Shown piece by piece: positions 23,808 through 33,399 of a stretch of 64,000 nucleotides of DNA. The DNA is from Galeruca laticollis (Eukaryota; Arthropoda; Insecta; Coleoptera; Chrysomelidae). Below the pieces are notes generated by a model. It was not told where the DNA came from, searched no databases, and was given only the letters and a program-made list of their open reading frames with translations. Within the stretch, counting starts at the first letter, position 1; each line of letters starts with the position of its first letter. The translations under genes and the position numbers were made by a program. Location: contig OY998181.1 of assembly GCA_963921935.1 (NCBI GenBank), positions 140,205,423 to 140,269,422 on the forward strand, written 5' to 3'.

Positions 23808-26800
23808 CTATTCATAATATCTATATACATGTTCTACATTGAACACTCCCCTTTCTAATTGTGTACCTGGATAAAATAATCGATAACTATTTTGAGCATC
23901 ACTATTGTCAACTACATATGGCCCTTCAAATGGTGATAATAACTTTTTACATTGATTTTCACCCTTTTTTGGTGTTCTTAAAGATCGTACTAGGACTAAA
24001 TCTCCTTTTTCAAATCTAATCTTCTTGTTATTTTTGTTTCCTTTTCTTTTAATAAATCTTATAGCACTTCTCTCCAAATTCTTGCTTACTTTATCCAAAA
24101 CTTGAGACATATCCCATTCTCTCTGTATTATCCATTCACGTTCTGGAGGTATTCCTTTCAAAATAAATTGTGGACATTCTTCAGTAACTCCATTAGGTAA
24201 TTGATTTAAAAATTTCTCAACTTGATTTAGATTTTCTTCCCATAAATTGTGTCCATTATTGCATAAAATCCTTAAATACTTTACAACTTCTTTGATATAC
24301 CTCTCGGCTGGATTAGATGAAGGTCTTCTTATACTTATGAAATTCATTTTAATATTATGATTTCTACACAAGCGTTTGACTTTTTCACTCACAAAGTAAG
24401 TAGCATGATCTAATATTAAGTTTTCCGGAGTTCCTATTTCTTCTATAAAATTTTTCAAACAAGATATTACTGTGTTTGCATTGGTCCGTTGACAAGGAAA
24501 AGTTCTCACAAATTTTGAAAATATATCCACCATAACTAAAATATGTTTATTGCCTTGCTTGCTAGGTATTAATTGTGATATGAAATCAATAGCTACTATA
24601 TGTAAAGGTTTGAGTGCTATTATAGGTTTTGGTCCACTAATATGATGATAGTTCCTTTCCTTCGCTAACTGACAAATTTTACAAATTTTACAGATTTCTT
24701 TAACCAATGATATGTCCTTCTTTGCAGTGTAGTTTTCTCTAAACAACATCCATAGTTTTCGAGATCCTATATGTCCATACTCCTCATGTAATTGTTTGAG
24801 AATTTCCTTAGCATATTCAGGTGTTATTAAATAAATTTCCCTATCTTCCATCTTCTTATACCAAATTCCCTCGTTTTGAAATGCTCCTCTTTTACAAGAT
24901 TCTTGTAAATTTCTCTGATCCTCAATTATTTTTTCCAAAGTAAACAAACCTTCAGTTTTTTCTAATCTATTTATGCCAATTTGGAATTGTTGATCCTTCT
25001 TCTTCATTTCTGTTTCACGGCTTAGAGCATCCGCTACTACATTAATTTTCCCAGGAATAAATTTTATTTCAAATTCATATTCCTGTAATAGAAGTATCCA
25101 CCGATGTATCCTATTGTTTGCATAACGATTTTTAAACATTGCTGTTAAAGCTGAATGGTCTGTTTCCAAGTAAAATTTTGCTCCTAATAAATAAAAACGT
25201 AATTTAGTTATGCAAAATACAATGCTTGCCATCTCCAATTCAGTAACTGAGTATTTTCTTTCATAGTTTTTTGTGACTCGGGAAATAAAACTGATTGGTA
25301 CCTCTCCTTCCTCTTGTTCTTGCAATAAAACTCCTGCTAGTCTATCTATGGATGCATCTGTCCTTAAAATAAATGGCTTGTCATATTGAGGATGATAAAC
25401 CTGTAAATTTTGTAAAAATATTTCCTTGAGTTCTTGGAAAGCTTGTTCTCTTCTAGCATCCCATTTCCATTTCGTTTCCTTCTTGAGTAATTCAATTAAT
25501 GGAATTTCCTTATTACTGAGGTCTGGTATTAGTCGTTTAAAATAGTTGAGAATTCCCAAAAATCCTCGAAGAGCTTTGAGATTAGTCGGTGTTTTATATT
25601 CCCTTATGGTTCTAATTCGTTCAGGGTTCATTCTCACTCCAGTAGAATTTAAAATATATCCCAAATACTGCACCTCTTTTTGGTAAAATTGACATTTCTC
25701 CATGTTCAATTTTAATCCTGCTTTTTCCAATTCTGCCAATATAGTCTTCAAATGTTCGTGATGTTGTTCTTCATTTTCTGAATATATTAATATATCATCG
25801 ATATAGTGCAATGTAAAATGTTCATATTGGTTCAGAACAGTGTGAAGTGTTCTTACCAATGCTGCACACGAACTCTGTAAACCAAATGGAACAACACAAA
25901 ATTGGTATACTACACCATCAATCATAAATGCTGTATATGGGCGACTTTTTTTATCTAATGGAATCAACCAGAAACTATGCTTCAAATCCAATTTCGTGAA
26001 TATGTTAGCTCTTGTAATCCTACCAAATATCCCCTCTACATTTAAAGGACTCTCATATTGTTTTTTAGTATATGAGTTGATATTTCTGGCATCCAGACAT
26101 AATCTAATCTCACCTGACTTTTTTCGGACACATGTTATCGCACTTATATATGGAGAGTTGGATCTTTCTATGATTCCATCTTGTATCATCTTTTCTAACT
26201 CCTGGTATACTTCATTTTTTAGCTTGTAAGGAATGGGATAGGTTTTTATTTTGAAATTACTAATGTCCTTGTTCATTTCCAACTTATGGATATATTTTGC
26301 TGCTATACATACTTCCTTGTTGAAGAGTCTTCCATATTTTGTTAACAACTCATCAATCTCCTTTCTATATTGTATGGGACAAAATTGTTCTTGTAGATCT
26401 TCCACAATTTCTATTTCATTTACTTGACATTGTCTTTCCTCTACTTCTTGTTCTTCCTTTTTGTCAAAAGTTATTATGTTACCTTCACATACCATGTACC
26501 CATGTTTATAATCAATAATCATCTTGTGATTGCTCAATTCATCATTTCCCAAAATTACATCATATTTTAAATTCTTTACTACTAATAATTGTATTTTATA
26601 AGCTATGTTTCCCAAATAAAAATCTGTGATTATGCTACTATTTGTATAATATAAATTTTTATCATTCGCCCCTACTAATGATAGTTTCTTTGTATTTATC
26701 ATCATAATATCATCTTTATTTAAATTGTCTACTATATCCTGTTTAATTAATGTTACCTCTGAACCCGTATCTATTAAAATTCTACAAATAATATTTTGTA

Positions 26801-26945
26801 ATCTACCCTGAATAAATATTAAATTAGGTTTTTCTACTTTTTTACTATTATTTTCATAATCTATAATAAATTCTCGAGGATGTTCATATCGCGATGAATA
26901 GATGATATTATGTACGTAAGGACGGTTTAAACAAAATTCGCTATA
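23808..26945 (-). CDS. pol: Gypsy Pol: protease, RT, RNase H, integrase
   Basis: Frame is open from 26945 (just after a TAA at 26948-26946) to 23808, about 1045 residues, in the -1 frame relative to gag with about 19 nt of overlap. Protease has the active-site LIDTGSEVTLI near 26780. Counting from the Met at 26705, RT carries YIDDILIYS at about residue 301, RNase H carries LRTDASIDRLAG at about 450, and the integrase zinc finger is at 640-678 (HEEYGHIG..CKICKIC). The integrase catalytic triad is D707, D766 (in LDHATYFVS) and E801 (in NPAERYIKE). The C-terminus has GDLVLVR and FEGPYVV. No disabling mutation is visible. It matures Gag, copies RNA to DNA and integrates it. Confidence 0.93.
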   Translation of the reverse strand, partial: YSEFCLNRPYVHNIIYSSRYEHPREFIIDYENNSKKVEKPNLIFIQGRLQNIICRILIDTGSEVTLIKQDIVDNLNKDDIMMINTKKLSLVGANDKNLYYTNSSIITDFYLGNIAYKIQLLVVKNLKYDVILGNDELSNHKMIIDYKHGYMVCEGNIITFDKKEEQEVEERQCQVNEIEIVEDLQEQFCPIQYRKEIDELLTKYGRLFNKEVCIAAKYIHKLEMNKDISNFKIKTYPIPYKLKNEVYQELEKMIQDGIIERSNSPYISAITCVRKKSGEIRLCLDARNINSYTKKQYESPLNVEGIFGRITRANIFTKLDLKHSFWLIPLDKKSRPYTAFMIDGVVYQFCVVPFGLQSSCAALVRTLHTVLNQYEHFTLHYIDDILIYSENEEQHHEHLKTILAELEKAGLKLNMEKCQFYQKEVQYLGYILNSTGVRMNPERIRTIREYKTPTNLKALRGFLGILNYFKRLIPDLSNKEIPLIELLKKETKWKWDARREQAFQELKEIFLQNLQVYHPQYDKPFILRTDASIDRLAGVLLQEQEEGEVPISFISRVTKNYERKYSVTELEMASIVFCITKLRFYLLGAKFYLETDHSALTAMFKNRYANNRIHRWILLLQEYEFEIKFIPGKINVVADALSRETEMKKKDQQFQIGINRLEKTEGLFTLEKIIEDQRNLQESCKRGAFQNEGIWYKKMEDREIYLITPEYAKEILKQLHEEYGHIGSRKLWMLFRENYTAKKDISLVKEICKICKICQLAKERNYHHISGPKPIIALKPLHIVAIDFISQLIPSKQGNKHILVMVDIFSKFVRTFPCQRTNANTVISCLKNFIEEIGTPENLILDHATYFVSEKVKRLCRNHNIKMNFISIRRPSSNPAERYIKEVVKYLRILCNNGHNLWEENLNQVEKFLNQLPNGVTEECPQFILKGIPPEREWIIQREWDMSQVLDKVSKNLERSAIRFIKRKGNKNNKKIRFEKGDLVLVRSLRTPKKGENQCKKLLSPFEGPYVVDNSDAQNSYRLFYPGTQLERGVFNVEHVYRYYE

Positions 26946-28744
26946 TTATCCTGTCCAGGAATACACTCTTCTACCTGTATCTCCTGTCTAACCATGTTTA
27001 CCTGTCTCCTATTATCATCCTCCCTATTTCTGTTTTGTTCTGGATTGTTTCGGTTTTCTCTGCCATTTTGCCAATTTCTTCCTCGATTGTTATTATTATT
27101 GTTATTTTGGTTTCTTCTCTCGAAATTGTTATAATTCCTATAGTTCTCAGGATATCTGTTTCCATTCCTTTCTCGATTTCTATTGTGTTCCCCATTTCCT
27201 TGGTATCGTCTATCATCAAAGTTCCTGTTTCCATAATTTCTATTTCCATTATTTTCATTATAATCTCTTCTTATATTTCCATTATCCCTTCGAGTATCAT
27301 TTCTATTATTTCCATTTCCATTTTGATACCTAAGAAAACCATTTCCATTTTGGACACTTCTTTCAACTCTCTGCAAATACCTAGATAAATTGTCCATTGT
27401 TTTTATGTTGTGTAAGGCTATCGTTTCTGAGACTTCGGAATTGAAATGTCTCCCGACATATAAAACTAATTCCTCCTCCTTCATAACAGGTTCCAAATAT
27501 TGTGCCATGTTATAGAGTTGCATAGCATATGCATTTAAATTTTTATTCCGATTGTAATCGAATTTCCCGAAGTACAATCTTTCCCTAAAATTCGCTTGAT
27601 GAATTTCACCCCAAAAATAATTCATGAACTGGTTCTCAAATTCTTCCAGATTATTTATGATTTCTTCCTTATTACAGAACCATAATAGGGCATGTCCAGC
27701 TAACATCCCTCTAATACAAATCTTCTTCTCCATCATATCTTTCATTCCTTTGAGTTTACTTTTAATTATTTTAATAAATACCTTCGGATGAATAGTATTT
27801 ATATTTCCATCAAACTTTACTCCGATGTCCATGTTTCCCGTATAGATTACTCCACCTCCATTTCTCCTAACGTTAAATTCCATTTCTTCCATGCTTTCCT
27901 GTAATTTTCTGTTCATTTCTTCCAATTCTTTATGAAATGTTTGTCCAATGTGCTCGTTCCTCTCCTCACATGTTCCTGTTTGTTTTTGAAACTTTACATC
28001 TAATTCCTTAAATTTATGTTCTGCATTTTGCTGATAATTTTGCATAATTTCCTCGATTGTTTGTTCCCTGAATTTAATATACTCCATTTCTTTCGTTATA
28101 TCCTCTGTTTGTTTTATAACTTCCGCTTGGATTGTTCCCGGTAATTTTTCTTCTATTCCTCTCTCTATTTCTTGAATTTCAATCCGTATATGTTTGTTTT
28201 GCTCCTCCATATCTTCTTTTACCTTGTCAATTTTCTTTCCAAATTCTTCATTAGTCTTCTTAAGTTCTTTAATTTCCTTACAATTTTCAAATTTCACTTC
28301 TTCTATTTTCTCTTCTAATCTGTTCATATTACCATTGATGTTGTTTATATCCCCTCTAATTTCTTCTCTCATATTATCTATTTTTCCATCCATTTTGTTC
28401 ATATCTTCCCTCAATGTATTCATATTTCCATTCAAATTGTTAATATCTCCTTTTAATTCATCCTTCATACTGTTCATGTTAGCAATTAATTGTTGCATCA
28501 TGTTCACCATCTGATCATCTCTACCTGTTCTTGTTGGCGCTTCCTGTCTCCTCTCTTCTTGTTCCACAGCTTCCCCATCTCCTGTCATACTTTCTTCCTG
28601 TACATCTCCTTCTAATTGTTGTCCTTGTTCCAAATATACTGCTTGATAATCTCCCATACCATGACTTCGTTCCTCCCTTTCCTCTTCTGATCCACTGTCT
28701 GCTCCTACCTGCCTTCCATCTCTTAACGTCATTCGTTTTGCCAT
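26927..28744 (-). CDS. gag: Gypsy Gag (coiled-coil, Asn/Arg-rich tail)
   Basis: 605 residues starting MAKRMTLRDGRQVGADSG at 28744. Residues 90-300 are a long predicted coiled coil with recurring D.N.LNGNMN..E.K.. units. A capsid-like region follows (KVFIKIIKSKLKG, LLWFCNKEEIINN, FRERLYFGKFDYN). The C-terminal 130 residues are an Asn/Arg/Gly-rich tail instead of a CCHC zinc knuckle. That tail presumably binds RNA, as RGG-like tails do; this is inference. Stop at 26929-26927. It lies in tandem with pol, which needs a -1 shift or re-initiation. Confidence 0.88.
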   Translation of the reverse strand: MAKRMTLRDGRQVGADSGSEEEREERSHGMGDYQAVYLEQGQQLEGDVQEESMTGDGEAVEQEERRQEAPTRTGRDDQMVNMMQQLIANMNSMKDELKGDINNLNGNMNTLREDMNKMDGKIDNMREEIRGDINNINGNMNRLEEKIEEVKFENCKEIKELKKTNEEFGKKIDKVKEDMEEQNKHIRIEIQEIERGIEEKLPGTIQAEVIKQTEDITKEMEYIKFREQTIEEIMQNYQQNAEHKFKELDVKFQKQTGTCEERNEHIGQTFHKELEEMNRKLQESMEEMEFNVRRNGGGVIYTGNMDIGVKFDGNINTIHPKVFIKIIKSKLKGMKDMMEKKICIRGMLAGHALLWFCNKEEIINNLEEFENQFMNYFWGEIHQANFRERLYFGKFDYNRNKNLNAYAMQLYNMAQYLEPVMKEEELVLYVGRHFNSEVSETIALHNIKTMDNLSRYLQRVERSVQNGNGFLRYQNGNGNNRNDTRRDNGNIRRDYNENNGNRNYGNRNFDDRRYQGNGEHNRNRERNGNRYPENYRNYNNFERRNQNNNNNNNRGRNWQNGRENRNNPEQNRNREDDNRRQVNMVRQEIQVEECIPGQDNIANFV

Positions 28745-28814
28745 TTTTGATTGAGTTTAAAATTTACAACTGTTTCCTATATTTTTAATAAACCGCCCCA
28801 CGTTTTGGGTGACA

Positions 28815-30806
28815 ATTATTAACAAACACTGAATTATTTACTTACTTTTAATTAGAATATTTAAATGTTTTTGATTATTTAGAATTTTATTGTTTTTAGT
28901 TTGGCTAGCTCAGTTGTTATTAATTAGTAACTTAATTTATTTTAATTTGATTATTAGTCGGGAGCATGAAATCCTTTTTCCCTTTGAGTCCTGGCTTTAA
29001 TGAAATTATAATTGTTTAAATAAAAAGAAAACACATTTGAAATCAATTTAATTTTAAGTTTAATATTTATATTCGACAAAAATTATATGTGACGCCAATG
29101 ATGATATTGTCTACCTATTTAATTTAATAATTTTATTTGTGCGCATGCGTGAAAAACTTGGTCATGCGCTTTAGCATACAACAAATAATTCTTATACGTA
29201 AGAAGCATCTATACGCATTTATACGAACAAGTTGCAGATGCAAACAAGTGAATGATTTATAAACATAAAAGAATTTATATATACCTCATACATAGATATA
29301 ATACGAATAGCTGTGGGAAGAAAAACATTTATATACAAAGGTGGAAATAAAGAAATTATATACAAATAGGAATGGTTACAACATTATGAAAATTCAACAA
29401 CGTGATTTATACGATAACAAAATGGCGTAAGTACATGTTTTTTATTTAAAGTTCGCCCTTTTACTAATTTTAAATATTTACGCTATGAAATCACTATATA
29501 AAGTCTGTTTCTTTCTTTATTTTAGATCGATCATATTTGAAATGTTTATTAAATGATGGAATTAAGTACTTAATTAGAGTAATTGGGCTTTTTACTCTGA
29601 ATTATTGGCCAATAATTAAATTTAAACACTGACCTGTTTCACTTGAGTCGGGATGAAAGTCTCTGGATCACAGGAACGTTCCACTACAGTTCAACATACC
29701 AAAAATTATGAAAATTTTGAAGACAATCACCAAAAAACTGGATACAATTGCTTGTGAGTATTACTATTCTTGCATTTGATAATACTTTATGGGTTTAAAT
29801 GCGTTAAACCGGGAAATTCTTGAAAATTTCAGGGAGACCACCTCATACACTCCTTGCTTCTCGACACCGCTACCACTTATCTTCCAAGCGTCCCCTCGAT
29901 TCTCAATTTTTTTAAACAAACAGTCTTTTGTTCATTTCCAAGTCACTATTTCCAAAGTTTATTTATTGTTTCACAAATTGTTCTGTCATATTTTTCTAAC
30001 CAATAGGATTGTCTTTTGCAATTAGATAATTGAAACTTCTGTCACTTATTAAGAAAGTTTTCAAACATACACTCTTTAACATAATTTGTTCATTTATAGA
30101 GTTTCAATCAGTTTTTTCTTCATCCAAATAAATTAAAATTGTTTATTCATAGATACACTTACATTAATTATAAATATAAATTCTCTTATGTTATTTCTTA
30201 AACTCTTTGCATTATTTTATTTATAATAAACTTTATAAATTACTATATTGATTCAATGTTTATTTTATTTATCATATCACTTATCTATATGTAATTACTT
30301 GTTTGTCTATGACAATTCTATTAAATGATATTCTATTCAATAATTATTCGTTCTTTTATTCTTAAATTGATGATTGTAATGAATTATCTATAATAATATT
30401 TGTATTCTAATGTAACTACTTATATCTAAAATTCTCTTTATTTGACTGTATATAAATTTGTTATTTTTTTCAGGCGAACAGCTGGCTCCTGGTATGGAAA
30501 TTATCCTTCGTATTAGGCAACTTTATTTACATCAATACATTGGCTAGACAATCTTTATATTTTGTTCTTATTGAGGTAATTCCTTATTTATTATATTGTT
30601 CTCAGTTATTATTTAATATATCTTTACTTGATATGTTGTTTAAATTCAGAAAAGTGTTTCCTTTTTACTTATATTCTTAAATAATGTTATTTTTATATAT
30701 ATTTCATACTAACAAAACATTTTAATAGTACAAAATTCTATTATTATCTATGATATCTGGTTATTATCTATGATATCTGGTTATTGTCTATGATATCTGG
30801 TTTAAT
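28815..30806 (-). repeat. 5' LTR of gypsy element
   Basis: Direct copy of 20838-22829. On the sense side it is followed by TTGTCACCCAAAACGTGGGG, where the primer-binding site should lie; I cannot assign a tRNA. Confidence 0.92.
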
Positions 30807-30824
30807 ATATATATATATATAATA
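30807..30824. repeat. (TA)n tract, right target flank
   Basis: Continuation of the tract at 20819-20837. It is followed by GAAGATGTAAGAATATCGCG, a word also found beside the (TA)n tract of the hairpin repeat at 63350-63830. Confidence 0.85.
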
Positions 30825-30935
30825 TATAAAAAGAAGATGTAAGAATATCGCGTAATATGTTAACAACAAACAATAAAGAGATTCATGGTTAATTCACGCA
30901 AAAAAGGGATTAGGTCAATAAAAAACTTTTAGTGA
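30825..30935. repeat. Fragment of the hairpin-repeat family
   Basis: About 75 bp similar to the arm of the inverted repeat at 63350-63830: GAAGATGT.GGAATATCGCG, then ATATGTTAACAACAA, then AAAGAGATTCATGG. It shows that the gypsy element at 20838 inserted into the (TA)n tail of this repeat family. Confidence 0.7.
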
Positions 30936-30949
30936 AGCTGGGTAGTCAT

Positions 30950-31060
30950 ATAACCTTCCTACATACTTTATAAACTTGTTGACGTTTCGGTCATCCTTTT
31001 TGACTATTATTAAAACTACAAACACATTTTTTATGAATACATACAAACATATATAAAAAA
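30950..31060 (-). repeat. Penelope-type end with GAAACG core
   Basis: Minus strand reads GGATGACCGAAACGTCAAC (about 30980-31000), resembling the 3' part of the hammerhead-like cores elsewhere in the window. The CUGANGA box is not recognisable. No coding sequence is attached. Confidence 0.35.
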
Positions 31061-31155
31061 AGCTTACCTCAAAGTGTAGTTAATCTGGTCCTGAACAAAA
31101 TAAACAAAACAACACAATATTGAAACGTTTCACACATCACACACATACATGTACG

Positions 31156-31347
31156 TCATTTTAAAATTTTGAACATATTAATCACATTGTGACGATTTCG
31201 CATTTCGTTGTCTTCTAAAATTATTATCTCAATTTCATCCATTGTGAGTAGACATTGTTGGTGAATAGATCTCAAACAAATTCTGCACTGGAATATTTCA
31301 GACTGTGTCCTTTCTTTTAAAGCATAATGAACATTTTGTTGCAACAC
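31156..31347 (-). pseudogene. C-terminal zinc finger (PHD-like) of the YqaJ/Ulp1 gene
   Basis: Minus-strand frame with QSEIFQCRICLRSIHQQCL: C-x2-C-x4-H-x2-C, as in the second half of a PHD finger. It follows the protease domain directly and probably belongs to the same decayed gene. The N-terminal Cys pair is not clear (NVHYALKERT). Confidence 0.5.
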
Positions 31348-31374
31348 TTTTCACTATTTTGCAATAGCAATTGT

Positions 31375-32040
31375 TTCAACTCAGTTCGATATTCAATAAT
31401 GTCTGCAAAATCATTTTTATAGCAAAATTGGGAGAAAATATACAATATATATACCGCAATTGTAACCATCCGTTTGTTGAATGTGTTTTAATTTTTTTAG
31501 TGATAAATTTTCATACGGTAGTTTTTAAAAAGAGGAGGTATTATTTTAGAAATAAATAATTTTTCAAATAATCTTTCGTTGCCCATTGGATCTAAGAGAT
31601 AAGTATATCATTAGAATGGAGGTTCATTACTATTAAAAAGTAATGATTATTCCTGAGAACTGGCATTACAATTTCAAGTCCATTTATTTCAATAGAATTG
31701 ATGACGTATGTAACATCTTCTAAACATTTTTCATTGATTGTATCTTAAACTATAAATGACGATTTTTCTACAGAAATTATTTGGAAGTTTCTATAAGACT
31801 GTTTATTTCAAATGTGCAAACAGTGATCAACTACGAAACTAGACAACCACTGTTTATCATTCAATGTTACAAAATCATCTGAGAGTATTTCTTTGATGCT
31901 GGATACGTTTGAATCACTTGTAATGACATATCCTCTATTTCTCGGCAGTTGTTTATAGTAATCTGCGTTTTTCACTAATCCGATATTATGGAACTCTAAA
32001 GGATCAGTTTTAATGTACCGTTTTTCATTATTGGGGAGAG
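31375..32040 (-). pseudogene. Ulp1/C48-type cysteine protease domain remnant
   Basis: The minus strand reads, in order: LSDDFVTLNDKQWLSSFVVDHCL (start of the Ulp1 fold, about 31870-31910); NNHYFLIVMNLHSNDIL with the catalytic-His position (about 31640); and QQTDGYNCGIYIVYF carrying the catalytic Cys in the family's Q..D..NCG context (about 31440). Several stops and frame changes separate these blocks. Ulp1-like proteases cleave SUMO or related tags and are known passengers of some Mutator-like and other eukaryotic DNA transposons. Here the domain follows a YqaJ-type nuclease and a transposase-like region on the same strand. Confidence 0.65.
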
Positions 32041-32044
32041 AGAA

Positions 32045-32300
32045 ATATGATAGGTATATTAGAAATTGAGTGAATGCAAACGACGAGTATTCAGTGTGTA
32101 TATGTTTATTAATCTGCAGTTAAGCGCTTTCGGCCATTAAGCCATTATCAAAGCGGTCGTCATTAAAAAAGATATCCAGAACAGGTGTCAAAAACATCCA
32201 GTTAATAAAAACGAAACAATGTACAATGTTAAATCATTGTTACGATGATGTCATTAAAATAAAAACATTAAAATAACCCTGTTAAGAGGGTGTACAATTA
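32045..32300 (-). repeat. Penelope-type insertion between nuclease and protease blocks
   Basis: The minus strand carries TTGATAATGGCTTAATGGCC then GAAAGCGCTTAAC (about 32115-32160), the layout of a degenerate hammerhead-like Penelope end (stem, GAAA, closing stem). It separates the nuclease and protease remnants, so it is probably a later insertion. Boundaries are approximate. Confidence 0.4.
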
Positions 32301-32304
32301 TAAT

Positions 32305-32940
32305 TCACATGATGGAAATTCCCAAATTATGCCATATTAGAAATGGCAGCATGCTGAATAAATAAAATTCTTTCATTGTTCTCATCATCATATTACAGAA
32401 ATTAATATTTTTGATAATGCGTACAATTTTTATAACTTTAATTGTATATATAACTAAATCACACAATTCCCTTCCAGTTATTTCTAGAAGCCCCTGTATT
32501 CGGTAATAATAGTTATGATTTGGTTTATTTGAACCATCCTGATGCAGAAAGTCGAATTGAAATATATCTGGATCACAATTCCTTGCTATAAATGGACATT
32601 TAATTTCAATCAATTCATCATTTCCAATTAATCCGTCTGGTGATCCGGCAATGTAAGTAAGGATATTTTTTATCAATCGGGAGTCCTACTTTGGAGCAAT
32701 TTAAAGATTTCATGCGGCAGTACTACATGCGTGCTAAGTCTTTGAATTTTAAGCCGTGGTTAATACTGGGAGTACTTATTTTCTTGGGTTCCGTTAAGGA
32801 AACAATAAGGTTTTTGGAGATATATCGAACTTTACAAATCTTTCCGAAATTTGAAGCTGTCACTCGTATCTTTCTTTCGTTCCACCATATACCGTTTTTG
32901 TTTTGGTTGCGGGTATTGTACTCTTAACTTCTCAGACATT
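32305..32940 (-). pseudogene. YqaJ-type nuclease domain remnant
   Basis: The minus strand reads KNLIVSLTEPKKISTPSINHG (about 32830) and then, after frame breaks, GSPDGLIGNDELIEIKCP (32648-32595 region). This has the D...E-x-K nuclease triad of the lambda-exonuclease/YqaJ fold. NHNYYYRIQGLLEITGREL follows, with the conserved Gln, and then CDLVIYT. YqaJ nucleases degrade DNA ends in phage recombination and occur in insect genomes fused to mobile-element proteins. The 123-residue C-terminal part is open; upstream parts are frameshifted. Confidence 0.75.
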
Positions 32941-33057
32941 TTTTTAGATAGATCAATTTTTCCTGAAAAAGAGGTTTCACACTTTTTATGAATGAAATTA
33001 ATGAATTATTTTCTTTACTGGTGTTACATATAAAATAGGTTGTTTTAGGATTTATCG

Positions 33058-33190
33058 ATTTATCGATTTATTCGACAATTTGTCGCAAGATTGATGAATC
33101 CATCGCAAACATTGATCGCACTGGACCCATGCCGTTACATCATTTTCCGTTCCATGATCGCAGTACGCGCATACGATGAGATCTTCATCA
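33058..33190 (-). pseudogene. PHD-like zinc finger remnant
   Basis: Minus-strand frame with VCAYCDHG, then TAWVQCDQCLRWIHQSC: C-x2-C...C-x2-C-x4-H-x2-C with the aromatic W before the third pair, characteristic of PHD fingers. It lies between the transposase-like and nuclease blocks, consistent with one multi-domain gene. Confidence 0.65.
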
Positions 33191-33399
33191 TATTTTTTCT
33201 ACATTCTCCACATTTTTATAGAGATTGGAATGAGTTGAATATTTGGAATGGATTCCTTTCAAAATTTTCCCATCAAAATGGGACGTTGCACGTAATTTCT
33301 TTTTTTATTCCAGCTTTCTGTCGCTTGAGTTTCATCAATATTTGTTTCTAGAAATAGGCAAACGTTTTATTTATTCCCAACTTGTGTTCGTTATATAAT

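Larger units (their letters stand above)
20838..30806 (-). mobile_element. Full-length Ty3/gypsy retrotransposon, young
   Basis: Two direct LTRs of about 1992 bp (20838-22829 and 28815-30806) at a constant offset of 7977 bp; they look identical wherever I compared them. Sense strand is minus: 5' LTR 30806-28815, gag 28744-26927, pol 26945-23808, about 970 bp of noncoding DNA, a purine tract (TTTGAGGGGAA) at about 22827-22837, then the 3' LTR. Both ORFs are open. Flanks are (TA)n on both sides, so the target duplication cannot be delimited. LTR ends are not the canonical TG..CA (sense ends near TTAAACCAG and TTGTTAATA). A further LTR start at 63901 is also preceded by (TA)n. Identical LTRs and intact ORFs indicate recent insertion. 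Confidence 0.92.

Noticed and set aside
26930..26936. Canonical slippery heptamer TTTAAAC at the gag-pol junction
   Set aside because: It lies in pol phase, not gag phase, so it cannot act as the standard X XXY YYZ site for shifting out of gag.
27035..28788. Ile/Ser-rich plus-strand frames opposite gag
   Set aside because: Shadows of the purine-rich, Asn/Arg/Glu-rich Gag coding strand.
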